This document shows, piece after piece, positions 1-9,076 of a stretch of 64,000 nt of DNA. The stretch lies in contig NZ_LNTD01000061.1 of NCBI RefSeq assembly GCF_001462455.1, positions 1-64,000 on the forward strand, read 5' to 3'. Every line of letters begins with the position of its first letter. Positions within the stretch are counted from its first letter, which is position 1. The stretch is from Cellulomonas sp. B6 (GTDB lineage Bacteria > Actinomycetota > Actinomycetes > Actinomycetales > Cellulomonadaceae). The notes under the pieces are model-generated. The model made no database searches. It had not been told where the DNA came from and worked only from the letters and a program-made list of their open reading frames with translations. The position numbers and the translations under genes are program-made.

Positions 1-98
1 GCCCGGACGCGCCCGCGGGTGCGTCCGCCCCGACCGACCCGCCGCGTCGTGGCCGTGAGCCGCGCACGCCGCCGACCCCCTCCAGGAGCACCCCGTGA
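1..98 (+). CDS. 3' end of a probable sensor histidine kinase (partial)
   Basis: One reading frame is open from the window edge to a TGA whose GTGA overlaps the GTG start of the response regulator. The visible tail is a Pro/Arg/Thr-rich stretch with G or C in nearly every third position, as expected for a disordered C-terminus. Kinase genes often overlap their regulator in this way, and a SenX3/PhoR-type kinase would fit the phosphate genes downstream. No kinase domain is visible, so the identity rests on context only. A second frame also stops in this stretch, at 56-58. Confidence 0.4.
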   Translation, partial: PDAPAGASAPTDPPRRGREPRTPPTPSRSTP

Positions 99-805
99 CC
101 CGCATCCTGCTCGTCGAGGACGAGGAGTCGTACCGCGACCCGCTGTCCTACCAGCTCGGCCGCGAGGGCTACGACGTCGTGACCGCCGCGACGGGCCCCG
201 ACGCGCTCGACGCGTTCGCCGAGCACGGCGCCGACCTCGTGCTGCTCGACCTCATGCTGCCGGGCCTGCCGGGCACCGAGGTGTGCCGCCGGCTGCGCCT
301 GGAGTCCGACGTGCCGGTCATCATGCTCACGGCCAAGGACGACGAGATCGACAAGGTCGTGGGCCTCGAGCTGGGCGCCGACGACTACGTGACCAAGCCG
401 TACTCGTCGCGCGAGCTGCTCGCGCGGATCCGCGCGGTGCTGCGGCGTCGCGAGTCGGCGGCGCGCACGTCGGACGGCGACGGCGAGGACGACGGCACGC
501 TCGAGGTCGCGAACGTCCGCATGGACGTCGACCGGCACACGGTGCACGTCGACGGCGTGCTCGTGCCGTTCCCGCTCAAGGAGTTCGAGCTGCTCGAGAT
601 GCTGCTGCGCAACCCGGGCCGCGTGCTCACGCGCGGTCAGCTCATCGACCGCGTGTGGGGCTCGGACTACGTCGGCGACACCAAGACGCTCGACGTCCAC
701 GTCAAGCGGATCCGCGCGAAGGTCGAGGCCGACCCGTCGGCGCCGACGCTCCTGACGACCGTGCGCGGCCTGGGCTACAAGCTGTCCGACGGCGTCGAGG
801 ACTGA
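95..805 (+). CDS. regX3: OmpR/PhoB-family response regulator, RegX3-like
   Basis: This 236-residue two-domain regulator should control transcription after phosphorylation by its partner kinase. The receiver domain (about 1-120) has the acidic pocket E8/D9, the phosphoacceptor D52, T79 and K101. A winged-helix DNA-binding domain fills about 135-232 and ends in the usual VRGLGYKL motif. The GTG start has an AGGAG six bases upstream and overlaps the stop of the preceding frame. The gene lies just before pstSCAB and a PHO-box-like array, so phosphate-starvation control is the best reading. RegX3 (mycobacteria) and PhoP (Streptomyces) cannot be told apart from sequence alone. Confidence 0.88.
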   Translation: MTRILLVEDEESYRDPLSYQLGREGYDVVTAATGPDALDAFAEHGADLVLLDLMLPGLPGTEVCRRLRLESDVPVIMLTAKDDEIDKVVGLELGADDYVTKPYSSRELLARIRAVLRRRESAARTSDGDGEDDGTLEVANVRMDVDRHTVHVDGVLVPFPLKEFELLEMLLRNPGRVLTRGQLIDRVWGSDYVGDTKTLDVHVKRIRAKVEADPSAPTLLTTVRGLGYKLSDGVED

Positions 806-831
806 TCGCCCCGCCCTGCCTGCCCCGTCCC

Positions 832-872
832 GGCCTCGGCCCGGCGCCCCGACCGGGCGTCGGGCCGAGGCC
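832..872 (+). terminator. Hairpin after the response regulator gene
   Basis: A 12-bp arm at 832-843 pairs with 861-872, and an inner GCCC/GGGC pair extends it. It lies 27 bases after the stop codon. There is no U-tract, as is common for terminators in GC-rich actinobacteria. Confidence 0.5.
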
Positions 873-927
873 GTTCCCGGTGCGCTGTGGCGCACGTCGC
901 AGCTGGACGCGCGTCTGGTCGACCACC

Positions 928-971
928 GTTCACCCGGGGTTCACCGAGCACCGCCGGTGCGGTCACCTGAC
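928..971 (+). promoter_or_regulatory. PHO-box-like direct repeats upstream of pstS
   Basis: Two adjacent 11-base units start with GTTCACC, at 928-938 and 939-949. A third related unit starting GGTCACC lies at 961-971, one unit length further on. Eleven-base direct repeats of GTTCACC type are the known recognition pattern of actinobacterial PhoP, and RegX3 sites are similar. A TAGCGT hexamer at 977-982 could be the -10 of the pstS promoter. The array is 64 bases from the pstS start. Confidence 0.72.
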
Positions 972-1034
972 GCCCCTAGCGTCGCCTGCGGTTGCGCACC
1001 GACCGGTGCGCGCGGACCGACAGGACGGGACACA

Positions 1035-2168
1035 GTGAAGCTCACCTCCCCCACGCGTTTCGGTGCGGTCGCCCTCACGGGCGTGCTGGCCCTCACGCTC
1101 GCCGCGTGCTCCTCGACCTCCTCGGCGGAGCCGGGCGAGTCGACGGGCACCGCCGGCGGCGGCAGCGCGACCGAGCTGAGCGGTTCGCTCGCCGGTGCGG
1201 GCGCCTCGTCGCAGGAGAAGGCCGTGGCCGGCTGGATCGCCGGCTTCAACGACACCTACCCCGACGTGGCCGTCAGCTACGACGCCGCGGGCTCGGGCGG
1301 CGGCCGCGAGCAGTTCCTCGCGGGCGGCGTGCAGTTCGCCGGCTCGGACGCGGCGCTCAAGCCGGAGGAGCTGACGAAGGCGACCGAGCGCTGCTTCGGC
1401 GGCGAGGCCCTCGAGCTGCCGCTCTACATCAGCCCGATCGCGGTCGTGTACAACCTCAAGGGTGTGGACGCCGAGCACCTGCAGCTCTCGGCGGCGACGA
1501 TCGCGAAGATCTTCAACCGCGACATCACGTCGTGGGACGACCCGGCCATCGCCGCGGAGAACCCCGACGTCACGCTGCCGTCGACCGCGATCATCCCGGT
1601 CAACCGCAACGACGAGTCCGGCACCACGGAGAACTTCACCGAGTACCTCGCGGCCGCGTCGGACGGCGCCTGGCCGCACGAGGCGTCGGGCGACTGGCCG
1701 CTGTCGGGCGGGCAGTCCGGCAAGGGCACGCAGGGCATGATCGACACGGTCTCGGGCGCCGACGGCGCGATCGGCTACGCCGACGCGTCGCGCGCCGGTG
1801 ACCTGGGCACGGTCGCGCTCAAGGTCGGCGACGAGTACGTGCCGTTCTCGGCCGAGGCCGCCGCGAAGGTCGTCGACGCGTCGCCCGCCGCGGCGGACGC
1901 GACCGACAAGCGCCTGGTCGTCGAGCTCGACCGCACGACCACCGAGAAGGGCGCCTACCCGCTCGTCCTGGTGTCGTACTCGATCGCCTGCTCGACGTAC
2001 GACTCCGAGTCGGACGCGAACAACGTCAAGGCGTACCTGTCCTACGTCGCGAGCCCCGAGGGCCAGGAGCGCGCGGCCGACCCGAGCGTCGCGGGCTCCG
2101 CGCCGATCTCGGACGACCTGCGCACCAAGGTGCAGGCCGCGATCGACGCCATCACGGTCGCGAGCTGA
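1035..2168 (+). CDS. pstS: Phosphate ABC transporter substrate-binding lipoprotein PstS
   Basis: The 377-residue protein binds inorganic phosphate outside the membrane and hands it to PstC/PstA. The GTG at 1035 gives a classical lipoprotein signal with lipobox LAAC and the acylated Cys at residue 25. An Ala/Gly/Ser/Thr linker follows. Phosphate-site signatures are visible: GAGASSQ near the start of the mature domain, GSGGGREQF, SDAALK and NDESGTTENF. Longer in-frame starts upstream lack a signal peptide and lie in the regulatory region, so they were rejected. It is the first gene of pstSCAB and lies behind the PHO-box array. Confidence 0.96.
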   Translation: MKLTSPTRFGAVALTGVLALTLAACSSTSSAEPGESTGTAGGGSATELSGSLAGAGASSQEKAVAGWIAGFNDTYPDVAVSYDAAGSGGGREQFLAGGVQFAGSDAALKPEELTKATERCFGGEALELPLYISPIAVVYNLKGVDAEHLQLSAATIAKIFNRDITSWDDPAIAAENPDVTLPSTAIIPVNRNDESGTTENFTEYLAAASDGAWPHEASGDWPLSGGQSGKGTQGMIDTVSGADGAIGYADASRAGDLGTVALKVGDEYVPFSAEAAAKVVDASPAAADATDKRLVVELDRTTTEKGAYPLVLVSYSIACSTYDSESDANNVKAYLSYVASPEGQERAADPSVAGSAPISDDLRTKVQAAIDAITVAS

Positions 2169-2194
2169 CCGCACGGATGACCGCAGCGCGCACC

Positions 2195-2228
2195 CGCCCC
2201 GGGGACCGGCCCGTCGCCGGCCCCGGGG
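2195..2228 (+). terminator. Strong hairpin between pstS and pstC, possible attenuator
   Basis: The arms 2195-2209 and 2215-2228 form a 14-bp G/C stem with one bulged A (2204) and a five-base loop. It sits 26 bases after the pstS stop and about 70 bases before pstC. Such a hairpin inside a pst operon can limit read-through or stabilise the upstream message, so that binding protein exceeds permease. That role is inference. Confidence 0.5.
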
Positions 2229-2298
2229 CGGGGGCGTGCCCGCAGCGCCCCTGAGCACCACACCCTCCCCGCCCCTGCGGACCACACCCGGAGCAGCC

Positions 2299-3303
2299 GT
2301 GGCCGTCACCACCAGCACACCCCCGCAGCGGGGCGCCGACCCGGACGTCCCCGCCGACGCGGCCGCCGCCGTGCGCGCCGCCTCGACCGGACGCGTCGCG
2401 AGCCGCGTCTTCGCGGGCCTGTCCACCGGCGCGGGCGTCCTCATCCTCGTGACGCTCGCCGCGGTCGCAGTCTTCCTCGTCCTGGAGGCGTGGCCGGCCC
2501 TCACGGCGTCGTCCGAGGACCTCGAGGCGATCTCGTGGTTCAACGCGTCCTCGGTCGCCGCGTACGTCGGGCCGCTCGTCTTCGGCACGCTGCTGGCCTC
2601 GGTGCTGGCGCTGCTGCTCGCGGTGCCCGTGTCGATCGGCATCGCGCTGTTCATCTCGCACTACGCGCCGCGTCGGCTCGCGCAGGGCCTGGGCTACCTC
2701 ATCGACCTGCTCGCGGCGATCCCGTCGGTCGTCTACGGCCTGTGGGGTGCGCTGTGGCTCATCGGGCAGCTCGACCCGGTGTTCACGTGGCTGTCGTCGA
2801 CGCTCGGGTTCGTCCCGCTCTTCGAGGGCTACCAGGCGCCGGCCAAGAACGTGCTGTCGGCGTCGGTCGTGCTCGCCGTCATGATCCTGCCGATCATCAC
2901 GGCCGTCTCGCGCGAGGTGTTCCTGCAGACCCCGCGCCTGCACGAGGAGGCGTCGCTCGCGCTCGGCGCGACGCGCTGGGAGATGGTGCGCATGGCCGTG
3001 CTGCCGTTCGGCCGCTCGGGCGTCATCAGCGCCGCGATGCTCGGCCTGGGGCGTGCGCTCGGCGAGACGATGGCCGTGCTCATGGTCATCTCGCCCGGGT
3101 TCCTCTACTCGTTCTTCCTGCTGAAGCCGGGGCAGCACCAGACCATCGCCGCGAACATCGCCTCGAAGTTCCCCGAGTCGAGCGGCCTGAGCGTCAGCGC
3201 CCTCATCGCGACGGGTCTCGCGCTGTTCGTCGTGACGTTCGCCGTCAACTTCGCCGCGCGCTGGATCATCGCGCGGCGCGCCGAGTTCTCGGGAGCCAAC
3301 TGA
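2299..3303 (+). CDS. pstC: Phosphate ABC transporter permease PstC
   Basis: This 334-residue inner-membrane permease forms the phosphate channel with PstA. After a polar N-terminal tail of about 35 residues come about six hydrophobic segments. The cytoplasmic EAA loop that contacts PstB is visible as [15 protein letters not shown], followed by the family motif [12 protein letters not shown]. The GTG at 2299 was chosen because a GGAG lies five bases upstream and the hydrophobic core begins at the usual distance. Its TGA overlaps the ATG of pstA. Confidence 0.94.
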   Translation: MAVTTSTPPQRGADPDVPADAAAAVRAASTGRVASRVFAGLSTGAGVLILVTLAAVAVFLVLEAWPALTASSEDLEAISWFNASSVAAYVGPLVFGTLLASVLALLLAVPVSIGIALFISHYAPRRLAQGLGYLIDLLAAIPSVVYGLWGALWLIGQLDPVFTWLSSTLGFVPLFEGYQAPAKNVLSASVVLAVMILPIITAVSREVFLQTPRLHEEASLALGATRWEMVRMAVLPFGRSGVISAAMLGLGRALGETMAVLMVISPGFLYSFFLLKPGQHQTIAANIASKFPESSGLSVSALIATGLALFVVTFAVNFAARWIIARRAEFSGAN

Positions 3304-4361
3304 TGACCGCCGACGTCGCCCCCGCCGGGCTGCTCGCCGACGCCACGTACCGGCGGCTGCCGTCGTGGGCCCCGTGGGGGTTCGCGGGCGGTGCGCTCGT
3401 TCTCGCGTTCCTCGTGCTGCTCGTCGCCGCGACACCTGGCGTGCCCGGCGTCGTCGCGCTCGGCGCGGCGCTGTACGTGCTGTCGCTGAGCATCACGTCG
3501 CGCATCGTCGAGGGTCCGCGCCGCGCCGCGGACCGGCTCGCGACGACGCTCGTGACGGGCTCGTTCCTGCTCGCGCTGATCCCGCTGGTCTCGCTGCTGC
3601 TGCTCGTGCTCACGCGCGGCTCGACGTCGTTCAGCTGGGCGTTCCTCACGACCGACATGGTCGGGATCTTCGGGGACATGACCGACGGCGGCATCCAGCA
3701 CGCGATCGTCGGCACGCTCATGGTCACGCTCGCCGCAGCGGTGATCTCGGTGCCGATCGGCCTGCTCACGGCGATCTACCTCGTCGAGTACGGTCGCGGG
3801 CCGCTCGCGCGGGCCATCACGTTCCTCGTCGACGTCATGACGGGCATCCCGTCGATCGTCGCGGGCCTGTTCGCGTTCGCGCTGTTCACGCTGATCTTCG
3901 GTCCCGCGTACCGCGCGGGCGTCATGGGGGCCGTCGCGCTCGCGCTCCTCATGACGCCGGTCGTCATCCGCTCGGTCGAGGAGATGCTGCGCCTCGTGCC
4001 CAACGAGCTGCGGGAGGCGTCGTACGCGCTGGGCGTGCCGAAGTGGCTGACGATCGTCAAGGTCGTGCTGCGCACCGCCGCGGCGGGCATCGTCACGGGC
4101 GTCATGCTCGCGGTCGCGCGGGTCATCGGCGAGACCGCGCCGCTGCTGCTCACCGTCGGCCTGGTGACCCAGGTCAACTGGGACCTGTTCGACGGCCGCA
4201 TGGCGACCCTCCCCGTGTTCGCGTACCGCCAGTACGAGCAGGGCGGCACCGGCATCGACCGGGCCTGGGCCGCGGCGCTCACGCTCATCCTCATCGTCAT
4301 GCTCCTCAACCTCGTGGCCCGGCTCGTCAGCCGCTGGTTCGCCCCGAAGGGCGCCCGCTGA
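3303..4361 (+). CDS. pstA: Phosphate ABC transporter permease PstA
   Basis: This 352-residue permease is the second membrane subunit of the importer. Two or three N-terminal hydrophobic segments precede the transport core. The core has [16 protein letters not shown], the EAA loop around [15 protein letters not shown], and a final helix before the Arg/Lys-rich C-terminus. The start overlaps the pstC stop as TGATG, which indicates translational coupling. The extra N-terminal membrane segments (roughly residues 20-90) are typical of actinobacterial PstA. Confidence 0.94.
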   Translation: MTADVAPAGLLADATYRRLPSWAPWGFAGGALVLAFLVLLVAATPGVPGVVALGAALYVLSLSITSRIVEGPRRAADRLATTLVTGSFLLALIPLVSLLLLVLTRGSTSFSWAFLTTDMVGIFGDMTDGGIQHAIVGTLMVTLAAAVISVPIGLLTAIYLVEYGRGPLARAITFLVDVMTGIPSIVAGLFAFALFTLIFGPAYRAGVMGAVALALLMTPVVIRSVEEMLRLVPNELREASYALGVPKWLTIVKVVLRTAAAGIVTGVMLAVARVIGETAPLLLTVGLVTQVNWDLFDGRMATLPVFAYRQYEQGGTGIDRAWAAALTLILIVMLLNLVARLVSRWFAPKGAR

Positions 4362-4399
4362 CCGCGGGCCCGCTCCGACCCGAAGGAAGGACCCTCCCC

Positions 4400-5179
4400 A
4401 TGTCCAAGCGGATCGACGTCTCCGACCTCGACGTGTTCTACGGCGACTTCCTCGCCGTCGAGGGCGTCAACATGACCATCGATGCCCGGCAGGCGACGGC
4501 GCTCATCGGCCCGTCCGGCTGCGGCAAGTCGACGTTCCTGCGCACCCTCAACCGCATGCACGAGGTCATCCCCGGCGCGCGCGTGCAGGGCAAGGCGCTC
4601 ATGGACGGCCAGGACCTGTACGGCACCGACGTGGACCCGGTGACGGTGCGCCGGCAGATCGGCATGGTCTTCCAGCGCCCCAACCCGTTCCCGACGATGT
4701 CGATCTCCGACAACGTGCTCGCGGGCGTGCGTCTCAACAACCGCCGCATGTCGAAGGGCGACCAGCAGGACCTCGTCGAGCAGTCGCTGCGCGGCGCGAA
4801 CCTGTGGAACGAGGTCAAGGACCGCCTCGCGCGCCCGGGCTCGAGCCTGTCGGGCGGGCAGCAGCAGCGCCTGTGCATCGCGCGCGCGATCGCCGTGAAG
4901 CCGCAGGTGCTGCTCATGGACGAGCCGTGCTCGGCGCTCGACCCGATCTCGACGCTCGCGATCGAGGACCTCATCGCCGAGCTCAAGTCGGACTACACGA
5001 TCGTCATCGTCACGCACAACATGCAGCAGGCCGCGCGCGTCTCCGACCGCACCGCGTTCTTCAACATCGCGGGCACCGGCAAGCCCGGCAAGCTCATCGA
5101 GATGGACGACACCGCGACGATGTTCTCCTCGCCGCGCGAGCAGGCCACCGAGGACTACATCTCGGGCCGCTTCGGCTGA
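4400..5179 (+). CDS. pstB: Phosphate ABC transporter ATP-binding protein PstB
   Basis: This 259-residue cytoplasmic ATPase powers phosphate uptake. Walker A is GPSGCGKST at 37-45, the signature LSGGQQQR lies near 149-156, and Walker [14 protein letters not shown] follows near 170. The end of the protein contains EDYISGRFG, the characteristic PstB C-terminus. A strong purine-rich site (GAAGGAAGG, 4382-4390) precedes the ATG. It closes the pst operon, and no phoU follows in this window. A long hairpin terminator lies 27 bases after the stop. Confidence 0.97.
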   Translation: MSKRIDVSDLDVFYGDFLAVEGVNMTIDARQATALIGPSGCGKSTFLRTLNRMHEVIPGARVQGKALMDGQDLYGTDVDPVTVRRQIGMVFQRPNPFPTMSISDNVLAGVRLNNRRMSKGDQQDLVEQSLRGANLWNEVKDRLARPGSSLSGGQQQRLCIARAIAVKPQVLLMDEPCSALDPISTLAIEDLIAELKSDYTIVIVTHNMQQAARVSDRTAFFNIAGTGKPGKLIEMDDTATMFSSPREQATEDYISGRFG

Positions 5180-5206
5180 GCGGACGCCCGGGCCGACGTC
5201 CGCACG

Positions 5207-5248
5207 GACGAGGGGGCCGACCACCGCCCGGTGGTCGGCCCCCTCGTC
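5207..5248. terminator. Bidirectional terminator between convergent pstB and the lipoprotein gene
   Basis: A perfect 19-bp stem (5207-5225 with 5230-5248) closes a four-base loop between two convergent genes. It can act in both directions. Confidence 0.75.
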
Positions 5249-5281
5249 GTGGTGCGGGCGCGCTCGTCGTGGTGCGGGGCG

Positions 5282-5842
5282 TCAGCCCTCCTGGTCGCCC
5301 TCCTCGTCGGACGGCGAGGACGCGTCGCGCGTCGGCGCGTCCGTGGCGGAGGTGCCGGGGAGCAGCGCCTGGTACTCCGGGAGCTTGCCGTCGAGCACGG
5401 GCACCCGCAGCTCGACCGAGCCGCCCGAGCCGGTGGCGAGCGTGACGGTCGTCAGGCCGCCCGGGGCGACGTCGACGGCCGCGATCTCGACGTCGGCCGT
5501 CTCGTAGCGCGCGGGGGCGTCGGGCGCGCCGACGAGCACGGTGCTCGACGCGGCGACCGGCACACGGACCTGCTGGCCGCCGAGCGTGAGGGTGACGGTC
5601 TCGTCCTGCGAGGACCGGTTGGTCAGCGCGCCCGTGAGCGTGCCGGGCGCGCCCTCGGCCTCGGCGACGACCAGCATGTTGAGCGCGCGCACGTCGCCGA
5701 CGGTGGTCGCGACGCCGTCGGACGGCGGGTAGTCGGCGATCGTCGCGATCGGGTTGGTGGCCGAGCAGCCGCTCAGCGCGAGGACGGCGACGACCGCGAG
5801 TCCGGCGGCGGTCCGGGCGGTGCGGGGGCGGAGGCGGGTCAC
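5282..5842 (-). CDS. LpqE-like secreted lipoprotein
   Basis: This 186-residue protein starts at a GTG with AGGAG five bases upstream. A longer in-frame start 17 codons earlier has no such site. The N-terminus is a lipoprotein signal with lipobox LSGC and Cys26. The mature part resembles a small beta-rich copper-chaperone-like or LpqE fold and ends in an acidic Ser/Asp/Glu tail. In Mycobacterium tuberculosis the lipoprotein LpqE (Rv3584) lies divergent from carD, the same arrangement as here. LpqE itself has no firm function, so none is assigned. Confidence 0.75.
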   Translation of the reverse strand: MTRLRPRTARTAAGLAVVAVLALSGCSATNPIATIADYPPSDGVATTVGDVRALNMLVVAEAEGAPGTLTGALTNRSSQDETVTLTLGGQQVRVPVAASSTVLVGAPDAPARYETADVEIAAVDVAPGGLTTVTLATGSGGSVELRVPVLDGKLPEYQALLPGTSATDAPTRDASSPSDEEGDQEG

Positions 5843-5978
5843 GAGAGCTCCTGCTCGGTCTCGCGCGCGGAGGCGGCGTGGGACGGTGGTCACGACCGGC
5901 GCCCGCGCGCGTGTGGTAGCGCGGGGAGCCGCAGGTCAGCCTACCCGTGGCGCGCCGTCCGGGGGTCCTGTGGGGGTG

Positions 5979-5998
5979 CTGCGCAGGTCCTGCGCAGG
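5979..5998. repeat. Two palindromic CTGCGCAG boxes 11 bp apart between lpqE-like gene and carD
   Basis: CTGCGCAGG occurs at 5979-5987 and 5990-5998, one helical turn apart, and its first eight bases are self-complementary. It lies in the 346-base divergent region 5843-6188, which otherwise contains no gene. A TAGGCT on the minus strand near 5941-5946 could be the -10 of the lipoprotein gene. The arrangement looks like a tandem operator, but no regulator is known. Confidence 0.35.
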
Positions 5999-6151
5999 GT
6001 GCGCGGGGCGCGCGTCGCGGGGGCCGCGGGAGGGTCCGCACGGGTCCCGCAGCGTGCGACGACGGTGCGTGAACCCCGCGTGACGGGCGGGCGACGAGCC
6101 TCTGACCTGGGCAGATGCCCGGGAGGTGTCGGAAATCGCAGCAATCCGGCG

Positions 6152-6160
6152 TGATACCAT
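6152..6160 (+). promoter_or_regulatory. Extended -10 promoter element of carD
   Basis: TGATACCAT gives an extended -10 (TGN plus TACCAT) 28 bases before the carD ATG. No good -35 is visible, which is usual for extended -10 promoters. The predicted leader is about 20 bases and includes the purine run at 6172-6179 that serves as ribosome binding site. Confidence 0.5.
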
Positions 6161-6188
6161 ACACGTCTGCGAAAGGGGACACCTGCAG

Positions 6189-6671
6189 ATGACTTTCACT
6201 GTTGGGGAGACCGTCGTCTACCCGCACCACGGTGCAGCCAAGATCGAGGAGATCAAGAGCCGGACCATCCGGGGCGAGGAGAAGATCTACCTCAAGCTCA
6301 AGGTCGCGCACGGTGACCTGACCATCGAGGTGCCGGCCGAGAACGTCGACCTCGTCGGCGTCCGCGACGTCGTGGGCCAGGAGGGCCTGGACCGCGTGTT
6401 CGAGGTGCTGCGCGCCCCGTACACCGAGGAGCCCACCAACTGGTCGCGGCGTTACAAGGCCAACCTGGAGAAGCTCCAGTCGGGCGACGTCATCAAGGTC
6501 GCGGAGGTCGTGCGCGACCTGTCGCGGCGCGACGCCGACCGCGGCCTGTCGGCCGGCGAGAAGCGCATGCTCGCCAAGGCCCGCCAGATCCTCGTCTCGG
6601 AGCTCGCGCTCGCCGAGAAGACCGAGGAGGACAAGGCCGAAGCCATCCTCGACGAGGTCCTCGCCTCCTGA
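6189..6671 (+). CDS. carD: CarD family transcriptional regulator
   Basis: CarD binds the RNA polymerase beta subunit through its N-terminal Tudor-like domain and stabilises open complexes, notably at rRNA promoters. The 160-residue protein has the RNAP-interaction domain at about 1-55 ([20 protein letters not shown]) and the helical DNA-interacting domain after it. Length and sequence match actinobacterial CarD throughout. A longer frame starting 21 codons upstream would run through the promoter, so the ATG at 6189 was chosen. Lipoprotein gene upstream and ispD-ispF downstream repeat the mycobacterial order. Confidence 0.96.
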   Translation: MTFTVGETVVYPHHGAAKIEEIKSRTIRGEEKIYLKLKVAHGDLTIEVPAENVDLVGVRDVVGQEGLDRVFEVLRAPYTEEPTNWSRRYKANLEKLQSGDVIKVAEVVRDLSRRDADRGLSAGEKRMLAKARQILVSELALAEKTEEDKAEAILDEVLAS

Positions 6672-6682
6672 TCCGCACGCAC

Positions 6683-6713
6683 GACGGTCCGGGTGCACGC
6701 CGCCCGGGCCGTC
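6683..6713 (+). terminator. Terminator hairpin after carD
   Basis: An 11-bp stem with one G-U pair (6683-6693 with 6703-6713) and a nine-base loop lies 11 bases after the stop codon of carD. Confidence 0.6.
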
Positions 6714-6762
6714 TGCTGTGTCGGGGACCCGTGCGCCCAGCCGCACGGGGCACGATGCGCAC

Positions 6763-7506
6763 ATGACCATCGCCGCCGTCCTCACCGCCGCCGGGAGCGG
6801 GACCCGCCTCGGGCACGCGCTGCCCAAGGCGCTCGTCCCCGTGGCCGGGGAGCCGCTCGTCGTGCACGCCGCCCGGACCCTGCTGGCCGCGCGCACCGCC
6901 GACGGCTCGACCGTGACCCAGCTCGTCGTCACGGCGCCGTCGACGCACCTCGACGTCGTCGCCGCGCTCCTCGACGACGTCGTCGCCGCAGCGGCGGGCG
7001 ACGTCCGGCTCGACGTGGTGGGCGGCGGCCGCACCCGCCAGGAGTCGGTCGCCGCGGGACTCGCCGAGCTGACGGACGACGTCGACGTCGTCCTCGTGCA
7101 CGACGCCGCGCGCCCGTTCGTGCCGGCCGACCTCGTCGCGCGCGTCGCCGACGCCGTGCGCGCCGGGCACGTCGCGGTCGTGCCCGGCCTGCCGGTCGTC
7201 GACACCGTCAAGCGGGTCGGTGACGGCGACGCGGCCGGGCGCCCCGTCGTCGAGACGGTGCCGCGCGCCGACCTCGTGGCGGTGCAGACCCCGCAGGGCT
7301 TCGCGCGCGAGGCCCTCGAGCGTGCGCACGCCGTGGGGTCGGGGCGAGGATCGTCGGAGGCGACGGCGGCGTCCGACGACGCCGGGCTCGTCGAGGCCAC
7401 GGGCGTCGCGGTGTGGGTGGTGCCGGGCGACGAGCGCGCGGCCAAGGTGACGACGGTCCGCGACCTGCTGGTCGCGCAGGCCCTGACGACGGGAGCGCTC
7501 ACGTGA
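6763..7506 (+). CDS. ispD: 2-C-methyl-D-erythritol 4-phosphate cytidylyltransferase IspD
   Basis: IspD transfers CMP to methylerythritol phosphate in the MEP isoprenoid pathway. The 247-residue protein has the nucleotide-binding signature AAGSGTRLG at 9-17 with the catalytic Lys22. Further on are VHDAARPF and VQTPQGFA, both standard for the family. The first in-frame ATG that gives the usual N-terminus is at 6763, and a longer frame upstream is not IspD-like. The stop overlaps the GTG of ispF by three bases, so the two pathway enzymes are translationally coupled. Confidence 0.96.
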   Translation: MTIAAVLTAAGSGTRLGHALPKALVPVAGEPLVVHAARTLLAARTADGSTVTQLVVTAPSTHLDVVAALLDDVVAAAAGDVRLDVVGGGRTRQESVAAGLAELTDDVDVVLVHDAARPFVPADLVARVADAVRAGHVAVVPGLPVVDTVKRVGDGDAAGRPVVETVPRADLVAVQTPQGFAREALERAHAVGSGRGSSEATAASDDAGLVEATGVAVWVVPGDERAAKVTTVRDLLVAQALTTGALT

Positions 7507-7991
7507 ACCTCCGGACCGGCATCGGGGTGGACGTGCACGCCTACGACCCCGACCCCGCGCCCGACGCGGTGCTGCACCTCGCCGGCCTCGAGTGGCCGGG
7601 GGAGCGGCCGCTCGCGGGCCACTCCGACGCCGACGTCGCGGCGCACGCCGCGGCCGACGCGCTGCTCTCGGCCGCGGGCCTGGGCGACCTCGGGGCGCAG
7701 TTCGGCACGTCCGACCCGCGGTGGGCGGGCGCGTCGGGCGCGGCGCTGCTCGCCGAGACCGCGCGGCGCGTGCGGGCGGCGGGCTTCACGTTGGGCAACG
7801 TCGCCGTGCAGGTGATCGGCAACCGTCCCAAGCTCGGCACGCGACGCATCGAGGCGCAGGCCGTCCTGTCGATGGCGTGCGGCGCGCCCGTCACGGTGTC
7901 GGCCACGACGACCGACGCGCTCGGGCTGACCGGCCGGGGCGAGGGGGTCGCCGCGATCGCGACGGCCCTCGTGCAGCTCGACGCGGACTGA
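7503..7991 (+). CDS. ispF: 2-C-methyl-D-erythritol 2,4-cyclodiphosphate synthase IspF
   Basis: IspF cyclises the CDP-methylerythritol phosphate product of the pathway, releasing CMP. The 162-residue protein carries the metal ligands D10 and H12 (GVDVHAY) and H48 ([12 protein letters not shown]). It also has the flexible-loop motif HSDADV and the C-terminal [15 protein letters not shown]. Length is normal for the homotrimeric enzyme. The GTG start lies inside the end of ispD. In M. tuberculosis cysS comes next, whereas here six other genes intervene. Confidence 0.96.
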   Translation: MNLRTGIGVDVHAYDPDPAPDAVLHLAGLEWPGERPLAGHSDADVAAHAAADALLSAAGLGDLGAQFGTSDPRWAGASGAALLAETARRVRAAGFTLGNVAVQVIGNRPKLGTRRIEAQAVLSMACGAPVTVSATTTDALGLTGRGEGVAAIATALVQLDAD

Positions 7992-8021
7992 GGGCGGTCC
8001 CGGCCGGACGGCTGCCGTGGG

Positions 8022-9041
8022 TCAGCGACCGGCGACCGGCTCCGCGGCGTCGTCGAGCGCCGGCGCGTCCGGCCGCGCCGGCGCGGGTGCCGGTCGGGTG
8101 TCGTGCACCGCGTGGGGCCGGGTCGTCGCGCGACGAGCCGGCGCCGACCCGAGCAGGACGCCGCCGACCACGACCGCGCCGAGCACCAGCTCGACCGCCG
8201 GCACGGCCTCGTGCAGCACGAGCCAGGACGACGCGATGCCGACGACGGGCACGAGCATCGAGAACGGCGCGACGACGCTCGACGGGTGCCGCGCCATGAG
8301 CCACGTCCACAGCCCGGTGCCGACGAGCGTCGCGACGAGGACCGTGAACGCGAGGCCACCCAGCGCCGCGAGGCCCGTCGGCGTCGTGAGGCCGCGGAAG
8401 GACTGCACGACGGCGTCCGGCCCCTCCACGACGAGCGAGACCGCGAGCATCGGCAGCGGCGGCACGACCGACATCCACAGCACGAGCCGGAAGGGCGCGT
8501 CCGTCCGGGCCTGCCGGTTGCTCAGGTTGCCGAGCGCCCAGCCGAGGCCGCCGCACAGCGTCAGGACCACCGGCAGCAGCGTGGCGCCGCCGTCGAGGCC
8601 CGCCCGGTGCACGGCGATGCCCGCGAGCCCGAGCACGGCGACGGCGACGCCGAGGCCCTGCCGGGGCGTCAGTCGCTCGCGGAGCAGCGCCGCGGCGAGG
8701 AGCACGGTGAACGGGGCCGACGACTGCAGCACGAGGGACGCGAGCCCGGTCGGCATGCCGGTGTCCATCGCGAGGTAGAGGAACAGGAACTGGAGCACGC
8801 CGAACCCGAGCCCGTACCCCAGGATCCAGCGCCACGCGACGCGCGGGCGCGGGACGAGCAGCACGGTCGGCACGGCGATCACCGCGAACCGCAGCGCGAC
8901 CAGCAGGAAGGGCGGGAACTGCTGGAGGGACAGGTGGATCGCCACGAAGTTCAGTCCCCACGTGAGGGCGACGACGACGGCGAGCAGGCGGTGGCGGAGG
9001 GGCACGGCACGAGTCTGCGGCGCGTCAGTGTTCACGACCAT
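8022..9041 (-). CDS. EamA/DMT-family transporter
   Basis: This 339-residue membrane protein has about ten hydrophobic segments arranged as two EamA repeats (about 15-150 and 160-300). The first repeat begins with the typical LTWGLNFVAIHLSLQ, and the C-terminus is an Ala/Pro/Arg-rich cytoplasmic tail. EamA proteins export or import small metabolites such as amino acids, and the substrate cannot be told here. The gene is divergent from a LysR regulator with only 35 bases between them, a common regulator-exporter pairing. Confidence 0.85.
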   Translation of the reverse strand: MVVNTDAPQTRAVPLRHRLLAVVVALTWGLNFVAIHLSLQQFPPFLLVALRFAVIAVPTVLLVPRPRVAWRWILGYGLGFGVLQFLFLYLAMDTGMPTGLASLVLQSSAPFTVLLAAALLRERLTPRQGLGVAVAVLGLAGIAVHRAGLDGGATLLPVVLTLCGGLGWALGNLSNRQARTDAPFRLVLWMSVVPPLPMLAVSLVVEGPDAVVQSFRGLTTPTGLAALGGLAFTVLVATLVGTGLWTWLMARHPSSVVAPFSMLVPVVGIASSWLVLHEAVPAVELVLGAVVVGGVLLGSAPARRATTRPHAVHDTRPAPAPARPDAPALDDAAEPVAGR

Positions 9042-9056
9042 CGAAAAGATGTGGAT
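9040..9056. promoter_or_regulatory. Candidate LysR operator in a 35-bp divergent promoter region
   Basis: ATC-N11-GAT forms an interrupted palindrome between the transporter and its LysR regulator, overlapping the transporter start. On the plus strand TAGCGT (9065-9070) lies six bases before the lysR ATG and suggests a leaderless transcript. On the minus strand TACATC overlaps it as a possible -10. The operator assignment is inference from position and symmetry. Confidence 0.4.
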
Positions 9057-9076
9057 CGAGGATGTAGCGTCGCTTC

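Noticed and set aside
5094-7646. An 850-codon minus-strand frame across lpqE, carD and ispD
   Set aside because: It is low-complexity Arg/Ala/Pro composition antisense to carD and ispD, a typical high-GC shadow.
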